Of a DNA stretch of 64,000 bases, positions 7,126 through 14,892 are shown piece after piece. Every line of letters begins with the position of its first letter. Positions within the stretch are counted from its first letter, which is position 1. A program made the position numbers and the translations under genes. The notes under the pieces are model-generated. The model saw nothing but the letters and a program-made list of their open reading frames with translations, was not told where the DNA came from and made no database searches. Origin of the DNA: Clostridia bacterium (GTDB lineage: Bacteria; Bacillota; Clostridia; TANB77; CAG-508); assembly GCA_017515985.1 (NCBI GenBank), contig JAFWDV010000014.1, positions 1-64,000 of the forward strand, written 5' to 3'.

Positions 7126-7825
7126 TGTTCATTACCTCCAAAAATTTTTTCTTGTAAACTTGTCCAATAGTGCATGTTAGGCTATTAGTTTTATCGAAAT
7201 GTATAATGTCGTCTTCAATGCTTGTGATGTTGTTTATATTAACAATATAAGATTTATGACATCTAATAAAACTAGATGGAAGCTCTGTCTGAATTTTATT
7301 AAAAGAAGAATAGACGCTATAGTTTGCATCTTTTGATTTAAAGATGAGTTTCATATTGTCTTTTTCTATGTAACAAATTGAATCGGCTCTTATAATTGTG
7401 TTTCTGTTGTGAATTTTTATAAATTGTTTATCAGATTGATTTTCATTTATATCGTTAAAAAGTCTTAGGACAGTTGATTCTAAGTTTTCTAAAGAGATAG
7501 GTTTTGGTAGATAATCAAAAGTTTTGCATTTGTATGCCAACATTAGGTATTCTAAATGTGCCGTTGCAAAAATAAGATATACCTTTTTGTTAATATTTCT
7601 TATTTTGTTTGCAATGTCAATTCCAGATATTTCAGATTTTAAATCAATATCGAGAATTAGAACATCTACTTGATTATTTTTTGCATATTCAAGTACTTCC
7701 TTTGGATTGGATGTTACAAAAGAAACCTTGCCATCAAGATCATTGTTTACAAATATTAAATCTAGCATTTTTGAAAACTTATTGAGTACATTTTCGTTGT
7801 CATCACATAATACAAAATTTAACAT
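7100..7825 (-). CDS. agrA: AgrA-like LytTR response regulator
   Basis: The 241-residue product has a receiver domain: acidic pocket CDDN at residues 7-10, phosphoacceptor Asp59 in LILDIDL, and conserved Lys in YLPKPIS. A C-terminal LytTR DNA-binding domain follows (FIKIHNRNTIIRADSICYIE through RCHKSYIVNINNI). This is the AgrA architecture. ATG 7825 is chosen because GGAGG sits 5 bp upstream; the earlier TTG at 7837 would overlap that RBS. Order agrA then agrC is the reverse of the usual staphylococcal C-A order. The predicted targets, including the agrBD promoter, have no LytTR site that I could identify with confidence. Confidence 0.9.
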   Translation of the reverse strand: MLNFVLCDDNENVLNKFSKMLDLIFVNNDLDGKVSFVTSNPKEVLEYAKNNQVDVLILDIDLKSEISGIDIANKIRNINKKVYLIFATAHLEYLMLAYKCKTFDYLPKPISLENLESTVLRLFNDINENQSDKQFIKIHNRNTIIRADSICYIEKDNMKLIFKSKDANYSVYSSFNKIQTELPSSFIRCHKSYIVNINNITSIEDDIIHFDKTNSLTCTIGQVYKKKFLEVMNNEFNSNTN

Positions 7826-8035
7826 ATATTCCTCCAATACAAATAAAAATAGCTCAAATAGTAGTAAAAAATAGATTTTTAACGACTATCCATAATAATA
7901 TAATGAAATTGAAAATTTGTAAATATTTTGGGCGAGAGTTTATGAAAAAAATGTTTTTTATTGGTAGATAAAAAATATAAAATATGTTATACTAACTATG
8001 AAATATTTAATAAACGAAAAGGTGTGTGAATTATA

Positions 8036-8311
8036 ATGACTTTTGAATTTGCAAAATATCCTGATGGGACATTGGGAGTTTTTTCTAATATAGGAAAAAA
8101 AGAAAATGGAGAAGAATTTATTAGAGTTACTTTTGAAAGACCAATGGAATATGGATTTGATACTTATGTAATTGAGCTTCCAAGCTATAAAATTGTTTTA
8201 GAAGATGGAAATTATTCTGACGAAGAAAAGAAAAAATTTATGGATATAGCCAAAAATGGAGCTTCTTTTTTCTTTAAATATGCACGATTAGGAGGTTTAG
8301 AAATTGCCTAG
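8036..8311 (+). CDS. Hypothetical protein next to a DUF4160 remnant
   Basis: The 91-residue acidic protein (start MTFEFAKYPDGTLGVFSNIG) is led by AAAGGTG. It has no signal or membrane segment. The strand-rich N-terminus followed by a charged helix (DGNYSDEEKKKFMDIAKNG) could be a small alpha/beta fold. Its TAG overlaps the TTG start of the following DUF4160 remnant, so the two were probably an operonic pair. DUF4160 genes often sit beside a small partner such as DUF2442; this protein does not clearly match DUF2442. Function is unknown. Confidence 0.65.
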   Translation: MTFEFAKYPDGTLGVFSNIGKKENGEEFIRVTFERPMEYGFDTYVIELPSYKIVLEDGNYSDEEKKKFMDIAKNGASFFFKYARLGGLEIA

Positions 8312-8580
8312 TATTTTTGAATTGAAACGGATATAAAATTTATTTTTGGACAAATGAAAATGATGAACCAATACATGTACATATTTCAAAGGGGGTTCCA
8401 ACAGTAAATGCAACTAAAGTATGGTTAACTCAATCAGGTGGTTGCATACTTTGCCATAACAAAAGCAAAATACCTGAAAAAGAATTGAATATTATTTGCG
8501 AAGATATTTCTTTACATTATTTTCAAATTGTTGAAATGTGGAAAGCAATTCATTCGGGTAATATTAAATTTTATTGCTAA
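8304..8580 (+). pseudogene. DUF4160-like gene with a +1 frameshift
   Basis: From TTG 8304 (AGGAGG upstream) the reading is LPSIFEL and then stops after three more codons. Shifting by one base at about 8325-8330 (GAATTGAAACGG) restores GYKIYFWTNENDEPIHVHISKG and an open frame to TAA 8578-8580. That reading includes TKVWLTQSGGCILCHNKSKIP and ends KFYC, the pattern of Firmicutes DUF4160 proteins. Total length is 277 bp, one base over a multiple of three. The simplest view is a one-base insertion inactivating a roughly 91-residue gene; a sequencing error in the short A-run is possible. Confidence 0.7.
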
Positions 8581-8724
8581 TTTTCCTGAACTATTCCTGA
8601 ACTAAAATAATGTAACTTTAATCTAAAAGCAGAAATATAGGAAGCTTGTCTTTCTAGGTGTTCATTGGATGTACACTGCATCGCTATCCTGCCTTTAGAG
8701 AGTTAATAGAAAGGAGATGCTTTT

Positions 8725-9582
8725 GTGGTAGATTTAGAATTATATAGGATTTTTAAAATTGTAGCTGATGAAGAAAATTTAACAAGAGCAAGTGAGATAC
8801 TAAGTATTTCACAGCCAGCAGTTACAAAACATATTCATAATTTGGAAAATGAATTGGAATTAAAATTATTTGATAGAACGAAGTATGGGATGAAATTAAC
8901 TTCAGATGGAGCCGAAATCTACAATCAGATAAAGGATGCTATAAATATTTTGGTTAATGTTGAAAATAGCATAAAGCAAAACAAAAAATTAAATTTGGGA
9001 ATTCATACAAATATGCCTAAAGAAATATATAGAGCTATAATCGCAAAATTGAAAGAGAATAATGCTAGTATGGAAGTTGCAATAGAGAAAAGTCCTACTG
9101 AAGATATGTTTTCAAAACTTGAAAAACAAGAGATTGATGCATATCTATCAAAGAAACAGCCAGAGAACGTACATAGCGAATTTATAAAATTTATTAAATT
9201 AGGATTTTTTCATGATGATTTCTTTGTTAATAGCGGTTCACAGTTTTTAGAAAAAAATGTTATTAAAGAAGATAACGAAGTTACTATATATACGTTAAGA
9301 AGTATATCAAGTACAAGTAAAAATTTAGAAAATATATTAAAAGAAAATAACTGCAAAAATGTAAAAATTAAGAATGCGACATTTAACACAATTATTGAGG
9401 AAATGCAGAATAATGATATAATTGCATATATAACCGAGGAATATATAAAAGACGAATTAGAAAATGGTAAAATAAAGAGATTAGATTTGAAAATTGAATC
9501 TCCGGTGGGCGAGTATGGAATTTATTACAATTCTAATAATCAAATAAAGAATGTTAAGAAGATTTTTAATACTATAAAATAA
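8725..9582 (+). CDS. LysR-family transcriptional regulator
   Basis: The 285-residue product has the LysR winged-helix N-terminus: FKIVADEENLTRASEILSISQPAVTKHIHNLENEL, then LKLFDRTKYGMKLTSDG. A periplasmic-binding-like effector domain (about 90-285) follows, diverged and lysine-rich. GTG 8725 follows AAGGAG. The gene is monocistronic with a terminator downstream; no divergent target gene is present on its left, which is unusual for LysR loci. The effector cannot be predicted. An approximately 140-bp leader upstream can fold so that the RBS is partly paired. Confidence 0.9.
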   Translation: MVDLELYRIFKIVADEENLTRASEILSISQPAVTKHIHNLENELELKLFDRTKYGMKLTSDGAEIYNQIKDAINILVNVENSIKQNKKLNLGIHTNMPKEIYRAIIAKLKENNASMEVAIEKSPTEDMFSKLEKQEIDAYLSKKQPENVHSEFIKFIKLGFFHDDFFVNSGSQFLEKNVIKEDNEVTIYTLRSISSTSKNLENILKENNCKNVKIKNATFNTIIEEMQNNDIIAYITEEYIKDELENGKIKRLDLKIESPVGEYGIYYNSNNQIKNVKKIFNTIK

Positions 9583-9590
9583 TAGCTAAT

Positions 9591-9636
9591 ATGAGCATGA
9601 AGTATAACCTAAAGTTATATCTTATGCTCATTTTTG
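9591..9636 (+). terminator. Terminator after the LysR gene
   Basis: ATGAGCAT (9591-9598) pairs with ATGCTCAT (9624-9631), with an inner TATAAC/GTTATA stem, and is followed by TTTTT. Confidence 0.7.
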
Positions 9637-9672
9637 TATTTTACATAATATACAGCTGCTGTTACAATATAT

Positions 9673-9694
9673 TTATCAGCTAGATAGCTGATAA
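9673..9694. promoter_or_regulatory. Perfect 10-bp inverted repeat, candidate operator
   Basis: TTATCAGCTA-GA-TAGCTGATAA is a perfect palindrome with a 2-bp centre, 35 bp upstream of the alpha-CTD protein start. The short centre fits a dimeric regulator site better than an RNA hairpin, and no T-run follows. The cognate regulator is unknown. Confidence 0.5.
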
Positions 9695-9729
9695 GTACAT
9701 TGAAAAAATAAATACAGGAGGAAATGATT

Positions 9730-10683
9730 ATGAAACTTAGTGAATTGTACACAGCACTGCAGGAGCGGTATCCTATAGTGCAAGAGGAAAAGTTGGCAGC
9801 TGAAAGAGAGCGCAGAGAAGAATTAAAAAACGAAATTACAAGACTAATTAATCTCTGCACACAGGCAATTGAAGATTCGAAGGAAAAACTGTATGAGGCT
9901 TATGTGAATGCACGAGAGAAACAGGAAGAACTGCAAAATGAACATGCTGAAGATTGTAAGAGAAATCCGTATATGGCGCAAATAAGGTTTGATATATGTC
10001 ATGACTATATTGACTGCCATTTAGATATTGCTGAATACAATTATATCGGTTCAACACATGTTTATATTGGTCGTTATTTCTTTACATTGGATAGGATTAA
10101 CCGAAAACACGTAAAATCTGATATAGAGGGGCGTTTAGCAAGTATTCTTACATCGTACTGTGTTGATCATTGTACAATAAAGTTTACATCAGATGTAACG
10201 TTTTACTTGATTAACAATGAAATAAGCGTGTATATTTTGGCAAAGCACGATTGCACTGGATTTTTCTCAAAAAAAGAATGTGCGGCTGTGGAAAAATTCA
10301 TTTCAGATGTTAAAGAAATGTTTCCGAATTCTAAAGAAATTTCTAAGCCCGAAACAAATGAGCATGAAAAGTGGCTTACTATTACTTTGGATTGTTCAGA
10401 AATGGATATTTTTAGCAATTGGCAGTCTGCGAAGAATTCTGAGGATAATTCGAACACCGCTAAACAGAGCATGGAAGAAAACGAATTATTTGAAATGTCT
10501 ATTGATGATTTGGGTTTAAGTCCTAGACCATTAAATTGCTTAAAGCGTAGAAACATATCTACAGTTGGCGAACTTGTGCAGTTATCAGCAGAAGAAGTAA
10601 AAAACACGGAGATGATTGGCGCAAAAAGTTTTTCTGAGATTGAGCAGAGGTTAGAAGAGCTCGGAATAACATTGAAGTCATAA
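9730..10683 (+). CDS. Uncharacterised protein with a C-terminal RNA polymerase alpha-CTD-like domain
   Basis: The 317-residue product begins MKLSELYTALQERYPIVQEE; ATG 9730 is 8 bp after AGGAGG, whereas ATG 9724 is too close. Residues about 15-85 are a long charged coiled coil. Residues about 90-215 form an unrecognised domain. The last 65 residues (SIDDLGLSPRPLNCLKRRNISTVGELVQLS, then GAKSFSEIEQRLEELG) closely follow the alpha-CTD of RpoA, with its helix-hairpin-helix that binds UP-element DNA and activators. No alpha-NTD is present, so it is not RpoA. Base composition (about 38% G+C) is above its neighbours. It could bind DNA or polymerase-associated factors; this is inference. Confidence 0.75.
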   Translation: MKLSELYTALQERYPIVQEEKLAAERERREELKNEITRLINLCTQAIEDSKEKLYEAYVNAREKQEELQNEHAEDCKRNPYMAQIRFDICHDYIDCHLDIAEYNYIGSTHVYIGRYFFTLDRINRKHVKSDIEGRLASILTSYCVDHCTIKFTSDVTFYLINNEISVYILAKHDCTGFFSKKECAAVEKFISDVKEMFPNSKEISKPETNEHEKWLTITLDCSEMDIFSNWQSAKNSEDNSNTAKQSMEENELFEMSIDDLGLSPRPLNCLKRRNISTVGELVQLSAEEVKNTEMIGAKSFSEIEQRLEELGITLKS

Positions 10684-10716
10684 TCAATCTAATTTGAAAT
10701 CTTGTAAAATTTTGAG

Positions 10717-10750
10717 ATGCACGCTCCTGATTGGGGCGTGCATTATTACA
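10717..10750 (+). terminator. Hairpin after the alpha-CTD protein gene
   Basis: ATGCACGCTCC (10717-10727) pairs with GGGGCGTGCAT (10733-10743), a strong GC-rich stem with loop TGATT. The T-tract is weak (TATTACATTT). Confidence 0.6.
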
Positions 10751-10821
10751 TTTATGCTCAAATACTAAAGTAATATTTTTATATTAGATTCATAAAATTA
10801 GAAAAGATAAGGAGTAATTTT

Positions 10822-11667
10822 ATGAAATTTAAGGAAAATCTAAAAAATAAACCAGTTTTTATTGGACTTTGCTCAATGATGATATTTATTATTACTTTTT
10901 CATTTTGTGTATCAAAGCAATTTGACAATAAAATTAAAAATGTTTCAGCTAGTGTAAAAGAAGAATTTATGAGCTTAAGCAACAAAAAAATAGGCTGGGG
11001 AATAAAAAGAGCAAATAATCATTTTCAGCCAGATGTGGGCTCTGAAAATAAAAGAATTATGGATAAATATAACGGATTTTGCTTAGGAAGTAATGATAAA
11101 AAATACTTGTATTTAACTTTTGATGCTGGATATGAGGCAGGATATACAGAAAAAATTTTAGAAATTTTAAAACAAAATGATGTTAAAGCTACTTTTTTTA
11201 TCACAGGGCACTATCTTAATACACAGCCAGATTTGATTAAAAAAATGATAGAAAATGGTAATACGGTGGGAAACCACACGGTTAATCATAAAAGTATACC
11301 GGATATCGACCTAGATACACTTAAAAACGAAGTTATGAAATTGCATACAGCTGTATATGAAAAGTTTGGATATGAGATGAAATACTTTAGACCTCCAAAA
11401 GGTGAGTTTAGTGAAAGAACAATAAGCTTTACAAATTCGTTAGGATATACCTCTGTAATGTGGTCTTTGGCTTATGATGACTGGGATGAAAACAAGCAAG
11501 GAAGAGAAGAATATGGAAAAGCTAAAGTGCTTGAAAATCTTCATAACGGAGCAATAATTCTTTTGCATTCTACATCAAAAGATAACAGCAATATACTTGA
11601 TTTTATTATAAAAGAGGCGAAAAAAGAAGGATATGAATTTAGATCTTTAGACGAATTTGAAAGGTAG
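10822..11667 (+). CDS. pdaA: Polysaccharide deacetylase, PdaA-like
   Basis: The 281-residue NodB-fold deacetylase has an N-terminal membrane anchor or signal (residues 11-30). The lead-in GWGIKRANNHFQPDVG is characteristic of PdaA, which deacetylates muramic acid during delta-lactam formation in spore cortex. Motifs seen are TFDAGYEAGYT (99-109), NHTVNHKSIP with the metal-binding His pair, RPPKGEFSE and a C-terminal LLHSTS. Length and motifs fit. It begins a run of sporulation genes (yqfC and yqfD follow within a few bases). Expression under a mother-cell or forespore sigma factor is expected from family knowledge, not read from the promoter. Confidence 0.85.
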   Translation: MKFKENLKNKPVFIGLCSMMIFIITFSFCVSKQFDNKIKNVSASVKEEFMSLSNKKIGWGIKRANNHFQPDVGSENKRIMDKYNGFCLGSNDKKYLYLTFDAGYEAGYTEKILEILKQNDVKATFFITGHYLNTQPDLIKKMIENGNTVGNHTVNHKSIPDIDLDTLKNEVMKLHTAVYEKFGYEMKYFRPPKGEFSERTISFTNSLGYTSVMWSLAYDDWDENKQGREEYGKAKVLENLHNGAIILLHSTSKDNSNILDFIIKEAKKEGYEFRSLDEFER

Positions 11668-11675
11668 GTATGATT

Positions 11676-11954
11676 ATGAGAAAAAGCAAAATAAATAGAA
11701 TTAATCGAGCTCTTGAGATACCTGAAGAAGTTGTTTCATCGGTGCCTAAAATAACGGCTTTGGGATTTGAAAAGTTGATGATTGAAAATTATAAAAGCAT
11801 ACTGGAATATCAGGATTTTTTTATAAGAATAAGTACATGTATTGGCATTATTAATATAAATGGATTTGATTTAAAAATGAATGAAATGACTAGTGACGAT
11901 ATTGTTGTTGAGGGAAAAATAGATAGTTTGGATTTTGAAGAAATAGAAAGTTAG
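11676..11954 (+). CDS. yqfC: Sporulation protein YqfC
   Basis: The 92-residue product starts MRKSKINRINRALEIPEEVV and contains PKITALGFEKLMIENYKSILEY and RISTCIGIININGFDL, typical of the YqfC family conserved in endospore formers. The family has no known catalytic role. ATG 11676 is preferred to ATG 11670 for RBS spacing from AGGTAGG. The gene directly precedes yqfD, with which it is almost always paired, and follows pdaA. Confidence 0.85.
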   Translation: MRKSKINRINRALEIPEEVVSSVPKITALGFEKLMIENYKSILEYQDFFIRISTCIGIININGFDLKMNEMTSDDIVVEGKIDSLDFEEIES

Positions 11955-11963
11955 GTGTGTATT

Positions 11964-13148
11964 TTGTATTTACAAAAAGTTCAAAATGTTATAAGCGGAT
12001 ATGTAAGAGTTACAATTGAAGGATTTTATATTGAGAAGGTAATCAATGCATGTAAAAAAAATAATATTAAATTAATAGATACAAAAAGAATCAAGTCAAC
12101 TTTAGTAGATACCAGTGTGCATGTAAGTCAATTTAAGGACGTCGCAAAGATTGTTAAAAAAAGTAAATGTAGAATAAAAATAAGAAAGAAAAGAGGAATT
12201 CCGTTTCTACTTTATAAATACAAGAAAAGAAAAATATTTGTAATATCGATGATGATGATTATTATATGCTTATTTGCATTATCTAAATTTATTTGGAATA
12301 TTGAAGTTGTTGGTAATGTGAATATTGCAACAGAAGATATATTAAATATTGCTAAAAATGATGGACTGGAACTGGGAAAGCTTAAAAGCAAAATTAATCC
12401 AAATGAGTTAGTTCAAAAAATTAGAATGGAAAGGCCTGATGTTTCGTGGGTAGGCGTAAAAATATGTGGAACTAGCGTTAGAATTGAGGTTGTAGAAGCG
12501 GATTTAGCACCAAAGGTTATTAATCAAGATGAGTTTTGCAATATTGTTGCGTCTAAGGATGCTATGATAACTAAAATTTCTGCTCAGAATGGAACTTTAA
12601 AAGTGAAAGAAGGAGATGTTGTAAAAGAGGGAACTGTGCTTGTTGCAGGATGGTTAGAGGGAAAGTATACAGGAAATAGATACGTTCATGCAACAGGAGA
12701 AGTAACTGGAAAAGTTTGGTATTCTGAAACAATGAAAAAGTATTATAAAGAGCAGGTTAAAGTAAAAACTGGTAATGAAGAAAAGAAATATTCTATAAAC
12801 ATTAACAATTTTGTAATAAATTTGTATAAAAGGCTTTCAAAATTCCAAATTTATGATACAATAAGGACGGATAAGAAGTTAAAGATATCTTCAAATTTCT
12901 ATTTGCCATTTGGAATAGTTGAAAGCACTAATTACGAGATGGTAGAGGTAGAAAAAAATTATACAAAGGATGAAGCTGTAGAAATAGCAAAAAAAGAATT
13001 AAAAGATAGATTGGATAAAAAAATAGATAACAAAGAAGATATTGTTAATGAATATATATATACCAATGAAAACGAAGAATACGTTGAAGTAGAAGTGGTT
13101 TATGAAGTACTCGAGAACATTGGAACTGAAGAAAAAATAGCATTATGA
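11964..13148 (+). CDS. yqfD: Sporulation protein YqfD
   Basis: The 394-residue protein has a short N-terminal domain (GYVRVTIEGFYIEKVINACKK), a basic stretch, one membrane helix at about 91-110, then a long extracytoplasmic region with a POTRA-like start (NIEVVGNVNIATEDILNIA). This is the YqfD layout, a sporulation protein of the engulfing cell's membrane. TTG 11964 is chosen because AGGTG lies 6 bp upstream; GTG 11955 immediately abuts the yqfC stop and lacks an RBS. Either start is possible. Confidence 0.85.
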   Translation: MYLQKVQNVISGYVRVTIEGFYIEKVINACKKNNIKLIDTKRIKSTLVDTSVHVSQFKDVAKIVKKSKCRIKIRKKRGIPFLLYKYKKRKIFVISMMMIIICLFALSKFIWNIEVVGNVNIATEDILNIAKNDGLELGKLKSKINPNELVQKIRMERPDVSWVGVKICGTSVRIEVVEADLAPKVINQDEFCNIVASKDAMITKISAQNGTLKVKEGDVVKEGTVLVAGWLEGKYTGNRYVHATGEVTGKVWYSETMKKYYKEQVKVKTGNEEKKYSININNFVINLYKRLSKFQIYDTIRTDKKLKISSNFYLPFGIVESTNYEMVEVEKNYTKDEAVEIAKKELKDRLDKKIDNKEDIVNEYIYTNENEEYVEVEVVYEVLENIGTEEKIAL

Positions 13149-13161
13149 AAGGATGAATTGC

Positions 13162-14412
13162 ATGGAAGAAAAAAGCTTAAGAGTATATGATACAGAAAAG
13201 ACATTTTTCTCTAAGATAGGTAATAAGCTAAATAAATGGTTAACTCCAGGTAGATTAGGAATAAATAATGTTTTAATTACCTTAAAGAGAAATAATATGC
13301 TTAAGTGTTATGAAAACTATATACAAAATGAAAAAAATAATGATAGAAAAGGCGTATATCTAAAGAAGTATGAAGAAGCATATTCATTATATTTGGATTC
13401 TATTGATAAAAATATAATAGAAGCAATATACAAGAAAGTAAAAAACAATACTGCTACAGAGTTCGAAAAAAATGCTCTTTCAAAGTATTACAACATAATT
13501 CATATTAAGGATTTAGATTATACTGAATATAAAAATAAAAAGCAAAAGTTTTTACTTGAAATTGATTATGAAACAGTCCAAGCTGGAGGAAAAAGCAAAG
13601 TAATAACAAGGTTTAACAATTTCTATTATGACAAAATGGAAACTTTATACAAAAACCTAGTAAAACAATATTCAGTAAAATTATTGGAAGATAATACTGA
13701 AAATGAAAAGAATGACATTTACAATAAAATCTACACTATTTTAGATGAATACATTACGAAGATGTTACCTTACAAAATGGAACAAGATCCAACAAAGGAA
13801 TTGTTTGTTGAGATTAAAGACGAATATGAAGAAACAAAGAGCATCAAAGTAAATAAACTTGATCAAAATGATGTTATCGAAAAAAATATGTTATTGCTTG
13901 GATTGAGCAGAAGATTATTTACACATAGTCTACCACTTGGAGTTGCGGAGCAGTGTTATAATAAATTGTTAGATGATTTAAGAAATTTGATTGTAGATAC
14001 AAGAATTTCTAAAAAGAAAGATAGAGCATATACATTATTATTAAGATTTATAGAGGAATTCAACTTAAAAGTATTATCAACAAAAGTCTACTGGGATAAT
14101 GCAGAGGAAAGAAACAGCTACAGAGAATTTTGGAAAAAATATCAAGAGATTGAAAATATCGAAGATACTAAAGAATGCGTAAAACAAAAGGAAATTTTGT
14201 TTATACAAAATGAATTAAAAGAAACTTTGAAAAATGAAAATAAATATTCAAAAATAATTGCATTTTACAAATCTAAACTTGTTGAATTGGGAGTAATGAA
14301 AAAATTACCAAATAAATGTGCAACTCTTAATAAAGATAGTGTGTATGTGCAAGATTTAATTGAAGTTAAAAAGAATAAAGCTAAGGCTAAGGTGAAAAAA
14401 AGTAATGGATGA
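13162..14412 (+). CDS. Uncharacterised helical protein in the position normally held by phoH
   Basis: The 416-residue product is rich in Lys, Glu and Asn, predicted largely helical, with no signal, membrane segment or nucleotide-binding motif. It contains GRLGINNVLITLKRNN near residue 35 and LLLGLSRRLFTHSLPLGVAEQCYNKLL in the middle. In most Clostridia and Bacilli yqfD is followed by phoH and often an HD hydrolase before ybeY; here this gene sits between yqfD and ybeY and overlaps ybeY by 8 bp. It lacks the PhoH P-loop, so it is not a diverged PhoH. ATG 13162 is 9 bp after GAAAGGA. Function is unknown; the operon suggests a sporulation or RNA link. Confidence 0.8.
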   Translation: MEEKSLRVYDTEKTFFSKIGNKLNKWLTPGRLGINNVLITLKRNNMLKCYENYIQNEKNNDRKGVYLKKYEEAYSLYLDSIDKNIIEAIYKKVKNNTATEFEKNALSKYYNIIHIKDLDYTEYKNKKQKFLLEIDYETVQAGGKSKVITRFNNFYYDKMETLYKNLVKQYSVKLLEDNTENEKNDIYNKIYTILDEYITKMLPYKMEQDPTKELFVEIKDEYEETKSIKVNKLDQNDVIEKNMLLLGLSRRLFTHSLPLGVAEQCYNKLLDDLRNLIVDTRISKKKDRAYTLLLRFIEEFNLKVLSTKVYWDNAEERNSYREFWKKYQEIENIEDTKECVKQKEILFIQNELKETLKNENKYSKIIAFYKSKLVELGVMKKLPNKCATLNKDSVYVQDLIEVKKNKAKAKVKKSNG

Positions 14413-14884
14413 AATTATAGAGATTAATTATATTGAAACAGATGAAAATCCAGAGCATAAAAAAACAATAGAAACTGTACTTAATGCTTGCTTTAAAGAA
14501 GAAAATATGGACAAGTTGGGGCTATATGTTAGTATAACTCTAACTTGTCCATCATATATAAGAAAATTAAATAATGAATATAGAAATATTGATAAGGAAA
14601 CTGATGTATTATCTTTTCCAATGTTTGAAAAAGATGAAATTGATGAAATGATCAAAAATCAGTCAAATACAGTGCATGATGTACTAGGAGATATCGTTAT
14701 TTCTATTGATAGAGTTAAAGAGCAGGCTGTAGAATATGGGCATAGCTTTGAAAGAGAGCTAAGCTATATGGTGGTACATGGTTTCTACCATTTGATGGGA
14801 TATGACCATATGAATGATGAAGAAAAAAGTGTTATGAGAGCAAAGGAAGAGAATATTTTAAATAAATTAAAAATAACTAGATAG
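14405..14884 (+). CDS. ybeY: Endoribonuclease YbeY
   Basis: YbeY is a zinc metalloprotein for 16S rRNA maturation and ribosome quality control. The 159-residue product has the family signature HGFYHLMGYDH, with metal ligands His125, His129 and His135, plus TDVLSFPMFE and LGDIVISIDRV upstream. Its start overlaps the preceding gene by 8 bp and era follows after 8 bp, implying tight translational coupling in the ybeY-era-recO group. Confidence 0.96.
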   Translation: MDEIIEINYIETDENPEHKKTIETVLNACFKEENMDKLGLYVSITLTCPSYIRKLNNEYRNIDKETDVLSFPMFEKDEIDEMIKNQSNTVHDVLGDIVISIDRVKEQAVEYGHSFERELSYMVVHGFYHLMGYDHMNDEEKSVMRAKEENILNKLKITR

Positions 14885-14892
14885 GGGTCATT

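Noticed and set aside
7838-8035. RNAIII-like regulatory RNA next to the agr genes
   Set aside because: The gap is under 200 bp, AT-rich and without a stable hairpin or T-run.
8036-8580. Calling the pair a functional toxin-antitoxin system
   Set aside because: The second gene is frameshifted and the first does not match a known antitoxin; only the pairing itself is supported.
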